From DYFC01 sp041658585 (GTDB lineage: Bacteria > Nitrospirota > Thermodesulfovibrionia > Thermodesulfovibrionales > SM23-35), in NCBI GenBank assembly GCA_041658585.1, contig JBAZZX010000007.1:1-64000 (forward strand): a DNA stretch of 64,000 nucleotides. Reading direction: 5' to 3'. Below are positions 24,409-33,934 of the stretch, piece by piece (position 1 is the stretch's first letter; each line of letters starts with the position of its first letter). Under the pieces are notes generated by a model. The model was not told the origin of the DNA. It ran no database searches and saw only the letters and a list, made by a program, of their open reading frames with translations. The position numbers and the translations under genes are program-made.

Positions 24409-24939
24409 ATGGAAGACAGGGAAAAGAAGGCGGCGCTTGAAGCGCTGTTGTTTCTCTCAGGTGAAGTTACGGCGCTCGCAGCTTTAAAGGATTCGCTGGG
24501 ACTGCCTGAGGCGGAGATAAAAAAATATATGGAAGAACTCATCTCCGAATACGGAGAGAGGAATGCCGGCCTTCTGATAGTCGAAATTGCAGGCGGCTAT
24601 CAGATGGTGACAAATCCGGAATATGCCGAATTGATAAAAAAATTCAAAAGCATGCAAACATCAAGCAAACTATCCATGCCTGCATTGGAGACTTTGGCCA
24701 TTATAGCTTATAAACAGCCTATCATAAGGGCGGAGATTGAACAAATAAGGGGTGTAAGCTCCGACAGCGCTATCAGAACACTTTATGAAAAAAGACTTAT
24801 TAAAATCATGGGGCGCAAAGAAGGTCCGGGCAGACCGTTCCTCTACGGAACTACGCGAGAGTTTCTCCAGTACTTCGGTCTGAAAGATCTTACGGAATTG
24901 CCGACCCTTAAGGAACTTATCCGTGAAGAAGCGGCTTAA
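24409..24939 (+). CDS. scpB: Segregation and condensation protein B
   Basis: A protein of 176 residues with the two winged-helix domains of ScpB: KKAALEALLFLSGEVTALA at the start, then LETLAIIAYKQPIIRAEIEQ followed by IRGVSS, and GRKEGPGRPFLYGTTREFL. ScpB binds the ScpA kleisin in the SMC condensin complex and aids chromosome segregation. scpA, usually just upstream, is not in this window. It is followed after 15 bases by a cell-wall hydrolase gene. Confidence 0.93.
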   Translation: MEDREKKAALEALLFLSGEVTALAALKDSLGLPEAEIKKYMEELISEYGERNAGLLIVEIAGGYQMVTNPEYAELIKKFKSMQTSSKLSMPALETLAIIAYKQPIIRAEIEQIRGVSSDSAIRTLYEKRLIKIMGRKEGPGRPFLYGTTREFLQYFGLKDLTELPTLKELIREEAA

Positions 24940-24954
24940 TATCAGGAGGTTATC

Positions 24955-26058
24955 ATGAAAGGCATTTATCTTTTCATTCTTAGTCTTTTTATTACAATTT
25001 CCGTTTCAGGCGGCGCCTTTGCCAACACAACATACACCGTCAAAAAAGGCGATAATCCAAAATCAATCGCCAAAAGGTTCAATGTCACTACTAAAGCTAT
25101 TCTCCAGGCCAACAACACAAAGTCGACAAACCTTAAACCGGGCACAAAGATAACCATCCCTTCGAAGAAAAAAGAAGCCCTTCGCAAAGACAAGACCGAT
25201 GCGAAAAATATTAAAAAGACTGCAAGCAATAATATTAAAACCCTGCTGCATGAGGATTCCGCATCCCATATCGTAAAAAAGGGCGACACTTTAATGTCGG
25301 TAGGGAGGAAGTATTCAATAGCGGTCCAGGATATTAAAGAAATCAATGAACTTAAGTCGGCAAAGCTGCGAGTCGGACAGAAGCTTCTCCTGGGAAAAAC
25401 GGTCCCCGATGAATATATTGTCCGGAAGGGCGACACCGTATGGAACATTGCAAAACGGTTTAATATTGATCCTCAGGACCTGATGGATAATAACGGCCTT
25501 AAATCCGATTCACTTATTCCGGGCCGTAAGGTTCTGTTAAAGGCCGCCGCCGAGATTCCGGAACCGAAAATTTATGACACAATCCTTTCACAGGCGCCTA
25601 TGGAAACGGTTATCGAAAGCGCTCCGGGAACTTCGGCTCTCAAAGAACTGGGCCTTCAGGACAGACTTGTGCTTTTTGCAAAAAAGATGCTGAACATACC
25701 GTACAGGTTCGGCGGGAACACCCTTGTAGGCATTGACTGTTCCGCTTACGTTAAAAAGGTTTACAGCCTTGTCGGCGTAAGCCTGCCGCGTTCGGCAAGG
25801 GAACAATTTGCGGAAGGCAAGCCGGTTGATAACGGCGAACTCTCCATGGGCGACCTTGTATTCTTCAAAACTTACGCATCCTTTCCTTCTCATGTAGGAA
25901 TATATCTCGGAGATAATTTATTTATCCACGCCTCGTCAAGAAGCAAGAAAGTAACCATTGACAGCCTTGAAACACCGTATTACATTAAAAGGTTTATCGG
26001 CGCCAAAAGACTGATCGAAGGGAAAAACGAGCAGGAAACAACGGGGCAAAAAAGCTGA
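24955..26058 (+). CDS. LysM-repeat NlpC/P60 peptidoglycan endopeptidase
   Basis: An exported protein of 367 residues. A signal peptide (1-23, cut after GGAFA) is followed by three LysM domains (about 26-70, 103-147, 151-196; for example YTVKKGDNPKSIAKRFNV). After a linker comes an NlpC/P60 domain from about 228. Catalytic Cys is in GIDCSAYVKKVYS and His in FPSHVGIYLGD. It cleaves peptide stems of peptidoglycan in the periplasm, with LysM binding glycan. The start follows a perfect AGGAGG. Confidence 0.93.
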   Translation: MKGIYLFILSLFITISVSGGAFANTTYTVKKGDNPKSIAKRFNVTTKAILQANNTKSTNLKPGTKITIPSKKKEALRKDKTDAKNIKKTASNNIKTLLHEDSASHIVKKGDTLMSVGRKYSIAVQDIKEINELKSAKLRVGQKLLLGKTVPDEYIVRKGDTVWNIAKRFNIDPQDLMDNNGLKSDSLIPGRKVLLKAAAEIPEPKIYDTILSQAPMETVIESAPGTSALKELGLQDRLVLFAKKMLNIPYRFGGNTLVGIDCSAYVKKVYSLVGVSLPRSAREQFAEGKPVDNGELSMGDLVFFKTYASFPSHVGIYLGDNLFIHASSRSKKVTIDSLETPYYIKRFIGAKRLIEGKNEQETTGQKS

Positions 26059-26080
26059 TCAATAAATCCACCGGTTGCAG

Positions 26081-26252
26081 AAAACAAGGTAAGACGTGCT
26101 AAAAAACCCTTCTAATGCAACAAGATATATAATTTAGATACACATAAATGCAAATCTTATAGCTTGTGAATTTCATCAAAAGGCTTGCCGATCGGCCATA
26201 AGTACATTAAGGTGTTGCTACAAGGCTTTTTCAGCACATCTTACCTTGTTTT
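26081..26252. repeat. Palindromic intergenic element, family 1, copy C
   Basis: Arms 26081-26106 (AAAACAAGGTAAGACGTGCT) and 26227-26252 pair at 24 of 26 positions; the two mismatches are C-A/A-C on the plus strand, i.e. G-U wobbles on the minus strand. The inner pair GCAAC/GTTGC replaces the GCGAC/GTCGC of the other copies, a compensated change. It shares ACATAAATG and GTACATTAAGGTGTTGC with copy D, and GGTTGCA lies to its left. It lies between convergent genes. Confidence 0.85.
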
Positions 26253-26298
26253 TAAAAATTCATCTAATTAACCCGAAAATATAATTAAATTGTCATAG

Positions 26299-26450
26299 AA
26301 ACTGCGGATGTATAAAATAAATTTATTTTTCGATACAATAGTGTACTTATTATAGATGTATTACCAAAATATTTTCATGCAATTACCATGAACTATCTTT
26401 TTAAATAAAATCATCGAGTTAAATAAATTTATTTTAGACATTCGCAGTTT
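26299..26450. repeat. Long inverted repeat (family 4)
   Basis: Arms 26299-26328 and 26421-26450 (AAACTGCGGATGTATAAAAT and on) pair at 28 of 30 positions around an AT-rich centre without coding capacity. It ends 5 bases before the moeA stop. With copy C it fills the 397-base convergent gap. Confidence 0.8.
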
Positions 26451-26455
26451 TTGGG

Positions 26456-28411
26456 TCAACCCTCAAACATTACTTTTCCCATATCCGATATGTCGTATCC
26501 GCCGAGTGAGGATACGGTTTCCCTGAATTCTCTGTCTTCCCGGATAATTGTCAAAAGATTCCGGATCATTTCCAGATCAAGAAATTCCATAGGCACGGCA
26601 ATATCATACCGTTCTTTTGCCACAGGAATAAAATCAAGATTAAGCGCCCTTGCCGATGCAAGGATAGCCAGCCCGGTGTCGGCTACTCCCGTCAGCACCG
26701 CTGATGCAACGCCCATATGAGTATACTCCTCCCGCTCATAACCTTTTACCGTATGCGGGTCGATACCAAACTCTTTCAAACATTTATCCGAAAGCAGCCG
26801 TGTTCCTGCGCCTGCCTGCCTATTTACAAATACTATGTCGCTCCTTGTCAAATCATCAAAGCCCTTTATATTTTTCGGATTGCCTTTGAGGACCAACAAG
26901 CCCTGCTCCCGGTAAACAAGGTTTATGAGGGCTATTTTTTTATCGCCGAGCAGCCTTTTGATGAACGGGACATTATATTCGCCGGTTTCTTCGTCAAGCA
27001 GATGCGTGCCTGCCATATGCGCCTCGCCTTTCTTCAGGGCTATTAACCCGCCCATAGAACCGACATGGGCCGATGAGAGTGAATATCCCGGATATCTCTT
27101 CTTCAGGATATTCGCAAGAAGGTCAAGCGCATTATCATGGCTGCCTATGCAAACAATCGTATTTTCAATTTCCTCCTTAGACCTGAGCAATTCGACGTCG
27201 ATTTCAGAGCCGGCGCCAATCCCCTCCGACATGGCAGGTATCCGGATAAATCCGTCAGCGCGGACCAATGACATCAACACGCCTGCGCCACGGCTTACCG
27301 GAGTAGAAATAAACGTATCGCCGACCTTCCCTACCTTGACCCTAAGGAATTCTTCCTGTCCGGCAGGGGAAGCAACCTGTCTTGATATCTTTGTCAAGAG
27401 GGTCTCGGGTTTACGAATGTCCAGGCCAAGCCATTTATAGATAATCGGTTTTACAAATAAGTTGAATGTTATATAAGCAGACACGGGATAACCGGGTATG
27501 CCAAGTACGGGTTTGCCCTTTATTATCCCGAGGATAACGGGTTTGCCCGGTTTTATATTAATACCGTGCAGCAACACTTCACCGAGTCCTCTTATAGCCT
27601 CTGCAGTGAAATCTTCCGAACCGGCAGACGAACCGGCGTTTACAACAATGATATCGCCCATAGCGTGAGCGTCAAGGACCGCTTTTTTTAATTCCTCAAG
27701 GCTGTCAGGGACGATCCGGTATCTATCGTATTCACCGCCCCATTCCGAAACAAGACCGCCGAGGACCCTTGAATTGTATTCTATAATATCACCCCTTTTC
27801 AGCTCGGAGCCCGGCTCCACAATCTCATCTCCCGTAGGAATAATGATGACCTTCGGCTTCCTTCTGACTTTCACATCGATATGACCGCCCGCAAGCATGG
27901 CGCCGATATCAACCGGCCTGACCTTTTGGTTTTCAGGCAAAATCAGCTCGGTCGCCACGATATCCTCTCCGATTATACGCACATGCTGCCAGGGGGTGGC
28001 AGGGGAAATAATCTCGATGTACTCTTCCGTTATTACGCCATGCTCTTTGCTTACGGCTCTTATTATATTCACATCTTCTATCATTATTACGGCATTGAAT
28101 CCGTCAGGCATGGGGTCTCCCGTATTGACGGGAACAGCTCCGGAGCCGATTCCAAGTTTCATGGGAGTTCTTTCGGAAGCGCCGAAGGTATCCGTGAATC
28201 TTACCGCATAACCATCCATAGCCGACGAGTGATAAAAAGGAGAGGATACTCTTGCGATGACCGCTTCCGCAGTAACCCTTCCAAGAGCATCAGGGACGCT
28301 GACCGTATCTCCGGAGAAAGGCTTTGTAATGCCTTCGGAATCAAGCCTGGTCAGCCATCGTGATAACGCTTCAGATAGCGGCGTGTTTTCGAGGAAAATG
28401 TTACGGGACAT
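26456..28411 (-). CDS. moeA: Molybdopterin molybdenumtransferase MoeA fused to a PBP-like domain
   Basis: A protein of 651 residues. The N-terminal MoeA (about 1-410) has SSAMDGYAVR, VNTGDPMPDG, PTGDEIVEPGSELKRGDIIEYN, NAGSSAGSEDF and GIPGYPVSAYI. It inserts molybdate into molybdopterin-AMP. The C-terminal 230 residues are a PBP-like/LysR-substrate type domain (VCIGSHDNALDLLANIL, GSMGGLIALKKGEAHMAGTH, VNRQAGAGTR) that probably senses an oxyanion or the cofactor. The fusion is known in anaerobes. The start codon shares a base with the stop of the receiver gene upstream (TAATG). Confidence 0.93.
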   Translation of the reverse strand: MSRNIFLENTPLSEALSRWLTRLDSEGITKPFSGDTVSVPDALGRVTAEAVIARVSSPFYHSSAMDGYAVRFTDTFGASERTPMKLGIGSGAVPVNTGDPMPDGFNAVIMIEDVNIIRAVSKEHGVITEEYIEIISPATPWQHVRIIGEDIVATELILPENQKVRPVDIGAMLAGGHIDVKVRRKPKVIIIPTGDEIVEPGSELKRGDIIEYNSRVLGGLVSEWGGEYDRYRIVPDSLEELKKAVLDAHAMGDIIVVNAGSSAGSEDFTAEAIRGLGEVLLHGINIKPGKPVILGIIKGKPVLGIPGYPVSAYITFNLFVKPIIYKWLGLDIRKPETLLTKISRQVASPAGQEEFLRVKVGKVGDTFISTPVSRGAGVLMSLVRADGFIRIPAMSEGIGAGSEIDVELLRSKEEIENTIVCIGSHDNALDLLANILKKRYPGYSLSSAHVGSMGGLIALKKGEAHMAGTHLLDEETGEYNVPFIKRLLGDKKIALINLVYREQGLLVLKGNPKNIKGFDDLTRSDIVFVNRQAGAGTRLLSDKCLKEFGIDPHTVKGYEREEYTHMGVASAVLTGVADTGLAILASARALNLDFIPVAKERYDIAVPMEFLDLEMIRNLLTIIREDREFRETVSSLGGYDISDMGKVMFEG

Positions 28412-28761
28412 TACTGCTTGCCTAAAAGCTTTTTGATCATAATCTTCAATTCATCCAGATCCGACGATTTGACAATATAGGCTTCCGACGCCCATACGGC
28501 AAAGTCGTCCCTGTAATCATATGCCGTGGACATTATCACCGGTATCTTGGGGTTCTTTTCCTTCATCTGCCTTAAGATCCGGATGCCGTCCACATCGGGC
28601 AACAGGATATCGAGAGTCACAATGTCCGGATTCTCGCGCTCGAACATCTCCATCGCCTCTGCCCCGTTTGAAGCCACCACAACGTCATAGCCTTCGTCCT
28701 GGAACTCTTCTTTATAAAGCCTCTGAATATGCAGGTCATCATCAACAACCAGTATCTTCAT
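28411..28761 (-). CDS. Single-domain response regulator (CheY-like receiver)
   Basis: A protein of 116 residues, receiver only: ILVVDDDLHIQRLYKEEF with the acidic pocket, phosphoacceptor Asp in DIVTLDILLPDVDG, Thr in IMSTAYDY and Lys in YIVKSSD. With no output domain it must act by protein contact. It lies between the large kinase (63 bases) and moeA (overlapping), so it is a probable partner of that kinase. Confidence 0.92.
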   Translation of the reverse strand: MKILVVDDDLHIQRLYKEEFQDEGYDVVVASNGAEAMEMFERENPDIVTLDILLPDVDGIRILRQMKEKNPKIPVIMSTAYDYRDDFAVWASEAYIVKSSDLDELKIMIKKLLGKQ

Positions 28762-28823
28762 TTCTCTCCTCCCTTTTTAGTTTACTCAATTCAACCGGTT
28801 TGCTCAGTAAACTCTTCAACATA

Positions 28824-31247
28824 TTATGTCAAAGGCAAAAAAACCCTAAATGTGCTGCCCTCTCCCTGTTTGCTTTCAACTTCGATACTTCCTTTGTGCT
28901 CCTCGACAATCCTGTGAGTTATTGCAAGTCCCAGTCCGGTGCCGGTCTTTTTTGTAGTGAAAAAAGGATCGAATATATATTGCATATCCGTTTCGTTAAT
29001 GCCCGGACCTGTATCCTGTATCTCAAAAACACATTTATCGTCTTTCACATAGTTTCTGACCGTTATCATGCTTTCAGGACTTACCGCCTGGACCGCATTT
29101 TTAAGGATGTTTAAAAGGGCCTCGCGGATCCTTGTCGGATCAATGTAGATGTTTGCGGAGTCACGGTATTCCCTGACAAGATTGATGTTCTTTTCGTCGA
29201 TTTCGGATATAGCAAGAGATACGACATCTTCAAGTAGTTTCCCGGAATTAACCGTCTCTTTGTTCAGCCTTGTTTCCTTCACAAAACCGAGTATCTCATT
29301 CAGTATCCCCTCAAGCCTTCCGACTTCCTTGGCTACTATGTCGGCATATTCCTTTAGATTGCCGTCAAGCTTCTTCTCAAGCCTCCTTGCGAACCCGCCT
29401 AATGAAACGAGAGGATTCCTGATTTCATGGGCAACCCGCGCGGCAACCTCGCCAAGGGCTGCCATCCTCTCTGTTTTGACAACACGCTCGCGGAGACTCC
29501 GAAGTTCAGTGATGTCACTCAAGACATTGACCGTGCCGATAAACTCACCGGAGGTGTCGAAGATAGGCGAACTTGAGGTGATAAAGGTGCCTCCGAGATA
29601 CGGGTCTTCCACTTCTTCCACAAACGCCTTCTTCTGTTCCACTGTTTTCTGATGGGGGCATTCTTTCCAGGGTCCGTTCATGCCGTGGAATACCTCATAA
29701 CACTTCTTGCCTATTATTTCATCGGGAAGCTTACCCAATCTTTTACAAACGGCTTTATTTATATTCTTAACGACAAAGTCCTCCGTAACGAAATAGACCA
29801 TGTCCGAGATGGACTCAAAAATATTTTCGAGTTCCTGCTCCGTCAACTTGACCCATTCAAAGAGCCGCGCATTTTCAACAGCCGAAGCTATATGGTTTGA
29901 AAAGGCTGTCAGAAACCTCATGTCCTCTTCGGCGATCAGCCTTTTATTGAAATAATTGTCTACCCAGAGAACGCCTATTGCCTTATCTCTCGACACCAGA
30001 GGGATTACGGCATAAGCCTGCGTGCCCATCTTTTGGATAAGGACCGCATCAGAGAGCGGTTCTTTGGCGACATCCAGGACATTGAGCAGTGTTTTTTCTT
30101 TCACAGCCCTTGTCAGGATCGTATTTTCCGTCAAAGGTATTTCTATGCCAAGGCTCAATCTGTCAAAGAATGAATCCTTTCTCAAAGGCCCCGCTTCAAT
30201 ATCCTTCATAATATCGGGCAAGGTCTTCCGCTCAATCGAGAGCCTGTCCCATATCTGAAAGGCTTCATCGTAACTGGCCGGCCCGACGCCCATGGCGCCC
30301 TTTAATACATTTTTATTTTCGTCAACAAGGAAGAGGATCGCACGGTTAAAACCGAGACCGTCACCCATGGTGACCGCCGTGAGCACCATACGCAGCAGCC
30401 TGTCAAGGTCAAGGGTTCCCGTCATCGCCGAGCTGATGAAAAAGAGCCGGGAAAGTTCCTGATTCCTTCTGACTAATTCCCTCTCGACATCCTTTAATTC
30501 AGATACGTCCCTGGATATGCCGCTGATGCCGATGACCTCGCCGGCGGCATTCTTGACCGGAGAGAGAGTGAGGGTAACCGTTATGATAGAACCGTCTCTT
30601 CGTTTCCTTAAGGTTTCAATCCTTCTAAACAGCTCGCCGTTCCTGACCCTCCGGTTATTCTCCCATTCAGGGTCAATAAGGCCTTCGGGGACAAAGGGCA
30701 GAAACTTTCCCAATACCTCTTCCTTTGTAAACCCGTATATCTTCTCCGCGCCTTGATTCCACGAGGTGATAATGCCGTTCAGATCGGAGGTAACGATTGC
30801 ATCGGCTGAATTCTCTATAATCCCTTCAAGGTATTCTTTTGTCTGGGTAACTTCGTTGTAAAGCCTGAGTATTTCATCGTGGCATACCATCCTGTCGGTA
30901 ATATCCTGAATAAACACGACACATTCGGTCACTTCGCCTGCTTCGTTCTTTACCGGATATACTGAAAGTTCGGCATAATACGTAGTGTCATCAAGGTTGA
31001 CTTTTTGTGTTACCGTATTAACCTCTTTTGTCTCAAAGGTGACCTGTGCCGCGCAATGAGGACATATCCAGCTATGGTCATGGAATACTTCCCTGCAGTC
31101 CTTGTCTATGATGTCCTGCGAGGCTTTTTCGATCCATTTCTCTATAGATTTATTAACGGCAAGTATCCTGTAATTTTTGTCGATCATGACAATGCCGTCG
31201 CGGATATTGCTAAAAATGATCTCGGTAAATTTCTGCATATGTTCCAT
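28824..31247 (-). CDS. Multi-PAS/GAF sensor histidine kinase
   Basis: A protein of about 807 residues: PAS (about 8-120, with a CPHCA cysteine pair), PAS/PAC (130-255), GAF (275-440), PAS (455-570, with another CPH), HisKA with phospho-His in RVAHEIRNPLVSLGGF, and ATPase motifs ILKNAVQAV, DTGPGI and GTGLGLAI. No membrane segments, so it senses something cytoplasmic; the two Cys-Pro-His spots may bind metal or sense redox. I prefer the ATG at 31245-31247, eight bases after AAGGG, over a GTG three codons upstream. Linked to the receiver protein downstream. Confidence 0.92.
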   Translation of the reverse strand: MEHMQKFTEIIFSNIRDGIVMIDKNYRILAVNKSIEKWIEKASQDIIDKDCREVFHDHSWICPHCAAQVTFETKEVNTVTQKVNLDDTTYYAELSVYPVKNEAGEVTECVVFIQDITDRMVCHDEILRLYNEVTQTKEYLEGIIENSADAIVTSDLNGIITSWNQGAEKIYGFTKEEVLGKFLPFVPEGLIDPEWENNRRVRNGELFRRIETLRKRRDGSIITVTLTLSPVKNAAGEVIGISGISRDVSELKDVERELVRRNQELSRLFFISSAMTGTLDLDRLLRMVLTAVTMGDGLGFNRAILFLVDENKNVLKGAMGVGPASYDEAFQIWDRLSIERKTLPDIMKDIEAGPLRKDSFFDRLSLGIEIPLTENTILTRAVKEKTLLNVLDVAKEPLSDAVLIQKMGTQAYAVIPLVSRDKAIGVLWVDNYFNKRLIAEEDMRFLTAFSNHIASAVENARLFEWVKLTEQELENIFESISDMVYFVTEDFVVKNINKAVCKRLGKLPDEIIGKKCYEVFHGMNGPWKECPHQKTVEQKKAFVEEVEDPYLGGTFITSSSPIFDTSGEFIGTVNVLSDITELRSLRERVVKTERMAALGEVAARVAHEIRNPLVSLGGFARRLEKKLDGNLKEYADIVAKEVGRLEGILNEILGFVKETRLNKETVNSGKLLEDVVSLAISEIDEKNINLVREYRDSANIYIDPTRIREALLNILKNAVQAVSPESMITVRNYVKDDKCVFEIQDTGPGINETDMQYIFDPFFTTKKTGTGLGLAITHRIVEEHKGSIEVESKQGEGSTFRVFLPLT

Positions 31248-31258
31248 AAGCGACACCC

Positions 31259-32710
31259 TTAAAACCTTTCCCTTTTTATTGCATTCTGATAAAGCTCAAT
31301 GTACCGCCCAGCTGAACTTTTCCATGAAAAATCCATCTTCATTCCATCGGCAATCATATTTTTCATCTTTCTGCCGTCGGTATAAACACAAAAGGCCCTT
31401 TTGAGAGCTTCAAGCAGAGCATAACGGGTATAATCATGGAAGAGGATCCCTGTGCCGCTTGATTTCAACGGATCAAAATCCTGTATGGTATCGGCAAGGC
31501 CGCCTGTTGACCTTGCAACGGGAATTGTGCCATATCTCATTGCTATGAGTTGGCCAAGTCCGCATGGTTCATATTTAGAGGGCATCAGAAAAAAATCGGA
31601 ACCCGCATAAACCATGTGGGCAAGCCGGTCATTAAATCCGATATTAACCGAGATAGCGCCCTTGTATTTATCCGCCAGAGTCAGTAAAGCCCTCTGTATA
31701 GCGTCATCGCCTTTACCGAGAATAGCAAGCCTCACTCCATGAGAAAAAAGTTCCGGAGCGCATTGAACGACAAGGTCCATCCCTTTCTGTTCGGAAAGTC
31801 TGCCGACTATGCCGACGAGAGGCGCTTTCTCAGCTTCGGGATTGCCTTGTTTAAATAATGTTTTTATCAACTCCCTCTTGCAGACAGCCTTTCCCGAGAC
31901 ATCCCGGCTGCTGTAGTAAGCGGGTAACAAAACGTCTTTTGACGGATTCCACTCTTCATAATCTATACCGTTTATGACTCCGTAAAGGTCTTTCTCTCTG
32001 TCTCGTATAACACCGTCGAGTCCGAACCCGGAGGCGGCTGTCAATATTTCCCGGGCGTATGTAACGCTTACGGTATTCAGGATATCCGCAGAAATAATGC
32101 CTGCCTTCAGAAAATTCACCTTGCCGTAGAACTCTATTCCCCTTGGGTGAAAAAGTTCCGGTCCGAGGTTGGTCAGAGACATCTCAGCCGCCGGGAACAG
32201 ACCCTGATAGCCAAGATTATGTATGGTAAGAATAGTAGCCGTGTTTTTTAAAAATGTGTCGTCTTTAAAAAGCGTTTTCAGGTAGAGAGGAACAAGTCCC
32301 GTCTGCCAGTCATTACAATGGATAATTTCAGGTTGAAAGTTCAGCGCCCTGCACGCCTCAAGCAGTCCCCGTGAGAAGAAGATAAACCTTGCGGCATTGT
32401 CGCTATAATCTCCTTCCGGCGTACCGTACAGTTCCGGCCTGTTAAAATACTCTTCGCATTGCAGAAAATAAGTTGAAGACTGATGGCTGAATATCCTGCC
32501 TTCTACAAGCCTTTCCCCGACCGGGACTTTTATTGAAAGTCCGGTATCGTTCAGGGGAAAATCCTCCCGTATTTTTTTATATAGAGGCAGTATCAGGCAT
32601 GTTTTATGACCCATCCCACGGTATTCCCTGCTCAGAGATCCGGCTACATCTGCAAGGCCTCCGGTCTTTATATAAGGCACCGCCTCGGGAGAGGCTATCA
32701 GTATCTTCAC
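31259..32710 (-). CDS. glgA: Glycogen (starch) synthase
   Basis: A GT5 enzyme of 483 residues that extends alpha-1,4-glucan from ADP-glucose. The conserved start VKILIASPEAVPYIKTGGLA holds the ADP-glucose-binding KTGGL motif. Others are HCNDWQTGLVPLYLK, TIHNLGYQG and PSKYEPCGLGQLIAMRYGT. The start is a GTG (32708-32710) overlapping the galT stop as GTGA; the longer open frame upstream is galT sequence. Coupled to galT for sugar-phosphate and glycogen metabolism. Confidence 0.94.
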   Translation of the reverse strand: MKILIASPEAVPYIKTGGLADVAGSLSREYRGMGHKTCLILPLYKKIREDFPLNDTGLSIKVPVGERLVEGRIFSHQSSTYFLQCEEYFNRPELYGTPEGDYSDNAARFIFFSRGLLEACRALNFQPEIIHCNDWQTGLVPLYLKTLFKDDTFLKNTATILTIHNLGYQGLFPAAEMSLTNLGPELFHPRGIEFYGKVNFLKAGIISADILNTVSVTYAREILTAASGFGLDGVIRDREKDLYGVINGIDYEEWNPSKDVLLPAYYSSRDVSGKAVCKRELIKTLFKQGNPEAEKAPLVGIVGRLSEQKGMDLVVQCAPELFSHGVRLAILGKGDDAIQRALLTLADKYKGAISVNIGFNDRLAHMVYAGSDFFLMPSKYEPCGLGQLIAMRYGTIPVARSTGGLADTIQDFDPLKSSGTGILFHDYTRYALLEALKRAFCVYTDGRKMKNMIADGMKMDFSWKSSAGRYIELYQNAIKRERF

Positions 32711-33702
32711 AGTTTTGCCTCCCGCATAAACCGGGCTGACTCTTCCGGAGGAGTGGGATTGATATAGAAACCGGAGCCCCACTCAAAGCCCGCGATCTTC
32801 GTCAGTTTGGGCACAATCTCGATATGCCAGTGGTAATAATCATTTGTTTCTTCAACAAAGGGAGAGGTATGCAGAACGAAATTATATGGCGGAATATCAA
32901 GTATCTTGTCCATCTGTTTTAGAATTGTCTGAAGGATTTCCGCCAGAGGCGCAAAATTCCTGTCCGGCGGGAAGTAACTCGATTCATGACTCTTCGGCAG
33001 TATCCAGGTCTCAAAAGGCGACCTCGGGGCAAAGGGAGCTATGGCGACATACCTGGAGTTTTCATAGATCACCCTCTTCCTGGCCTCCAGCTCCTGATTG
33101 ATGATATCGCAGAAAATGCACCGTTCTTTCAGCTCGTAGTAACGCTTTGCGGCCTCCGTTTCTTCCTGCACCAGTTTAGGTATGATAGGCAAAGCTATCA
33201 ATTGTGTATGCGAATGTTCAAGAGAAGCCCCTGCAGCGTCTCCTTCATTCTTGAAAATGAGTATGTACTTGAAGCGGCGGTCCTTCTTCAAATCGTTCAG
33301 CCTCATGTAATAGGCCCAGAGGGCGTCTTCAACGCTTTTTAACGGAATAGTTGCCAATGATTGCAGGTGGTCCGGCGTCTCGACAATGACCTCATGGGCG
33401 CCGACCCCGTTCATCTTGTCAAACATGCCTTCGCCGGTTTTACTCAGCTCGCCGTAAATCTGAAGGGCCGGGAATTTGTTCGGCATGACCCTTAGGGTCC
33501 ACCCGGGAGAATTAGGAGCCGTGCCGGAAGGTCTGAAGGCTATTATCTCGGTAGGGGTAGTATACTCATTTCCAGGACAGAAAGGGCAGAACCCTCCCCT
33601 CTTTTTCTGGGAAGGAGAAATAAAATCAGTCGGTCTTTTTCCTCTCTCTACGGAAATAATGACCCAGCGGCCCGATATAGGATCTTTTCTCAGTTCAGAC
33701 AT
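32707..33702 (-). CDS. galT: Galactose-1-phosphate uridylyltransferase
   Basis: A protein of 331 residues. Opening ELRKDPISGRWVIIS is followed by a zinc-type pair CPFCPGNEYTTP and CIFCDI. The active-site run is LEHSHTQLIALP, so the nucleophilic His lies in HSHTQ rather than the HPHGQ of enteric GalT, as seen in archaeal and deep-branching homologues. Family role: transfers UMP between UDP-glucose and galactose-1-phosphate; some relatives act on ADP-glucose, which would suit linkage to glgA (inference). First gene of the pair. Confidence 0.92.
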   Translation of the reverse strand: MSELRKDPISGRWVIISVERGKRPTDFISPSQKKRGGFCPFCPGNEYTTPTEIIAFRPSGTAPNSPGWTLRVMPNKFPALQIYGELSKTGEGMFDKMNGVGAHEVIVETPDHLQSLATIPLKSVEDALWAYYMRLNDLKKDRRFKYILIFKNEGDAAGASLEHSHTQLIALPIIPKLVQEETEAAKRYYELKERCIFCDIINQELEARKRVIYENSRYVAIAPFAPRSPFETWILPKSHESSYFPPDRNFAPLAEILQTILKQMDKILDIPPYNFVLHTSPFVEETNDYYHWHIEIVPKLTKIAGFEWGSGFYINPTPPEESARFMREAKL

Positions 33703-33763
33703 CTCTCCTCCAATGAATCGTAATAAGGCAATAAAGTAAGCATTCAGTTAAGGGTTGAGAAAT

Positions 33764-33848
33764 CCTCCCCTTTGCAAGGGGAGGTTGGAGGGGTTTTTGA
33801 AAAATAATTAAAACCACCCCTTCCCCTCCTTGCAAAGGAGGGGATTAA
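33764..33848. repeat. Palindromic repeat (CCTCCCCTTTGCAAGGGGAGG type)
   Basis: A left half with CCTCCCCTTTGCAAGGGGAG and a right half with CCTCCTTTGCAAAGGAGG flank an AT-rich loop; each half also folds on itself. A widespread interspersed type in bacteria. It lies in the gap between divergent galT and the RNase Z-like gene; the rest of that 232-base gap is AT-rich promoter-like sequence. Confidence 0.7.
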
Positions 33849-33934
33849 ACCTGTAACTGAAGGATTACGCAATAAAGCCGTTTTCTATTAAAATATTTTT
33901 GGTAGTATTATATCATAATGGAATATAATCACTC

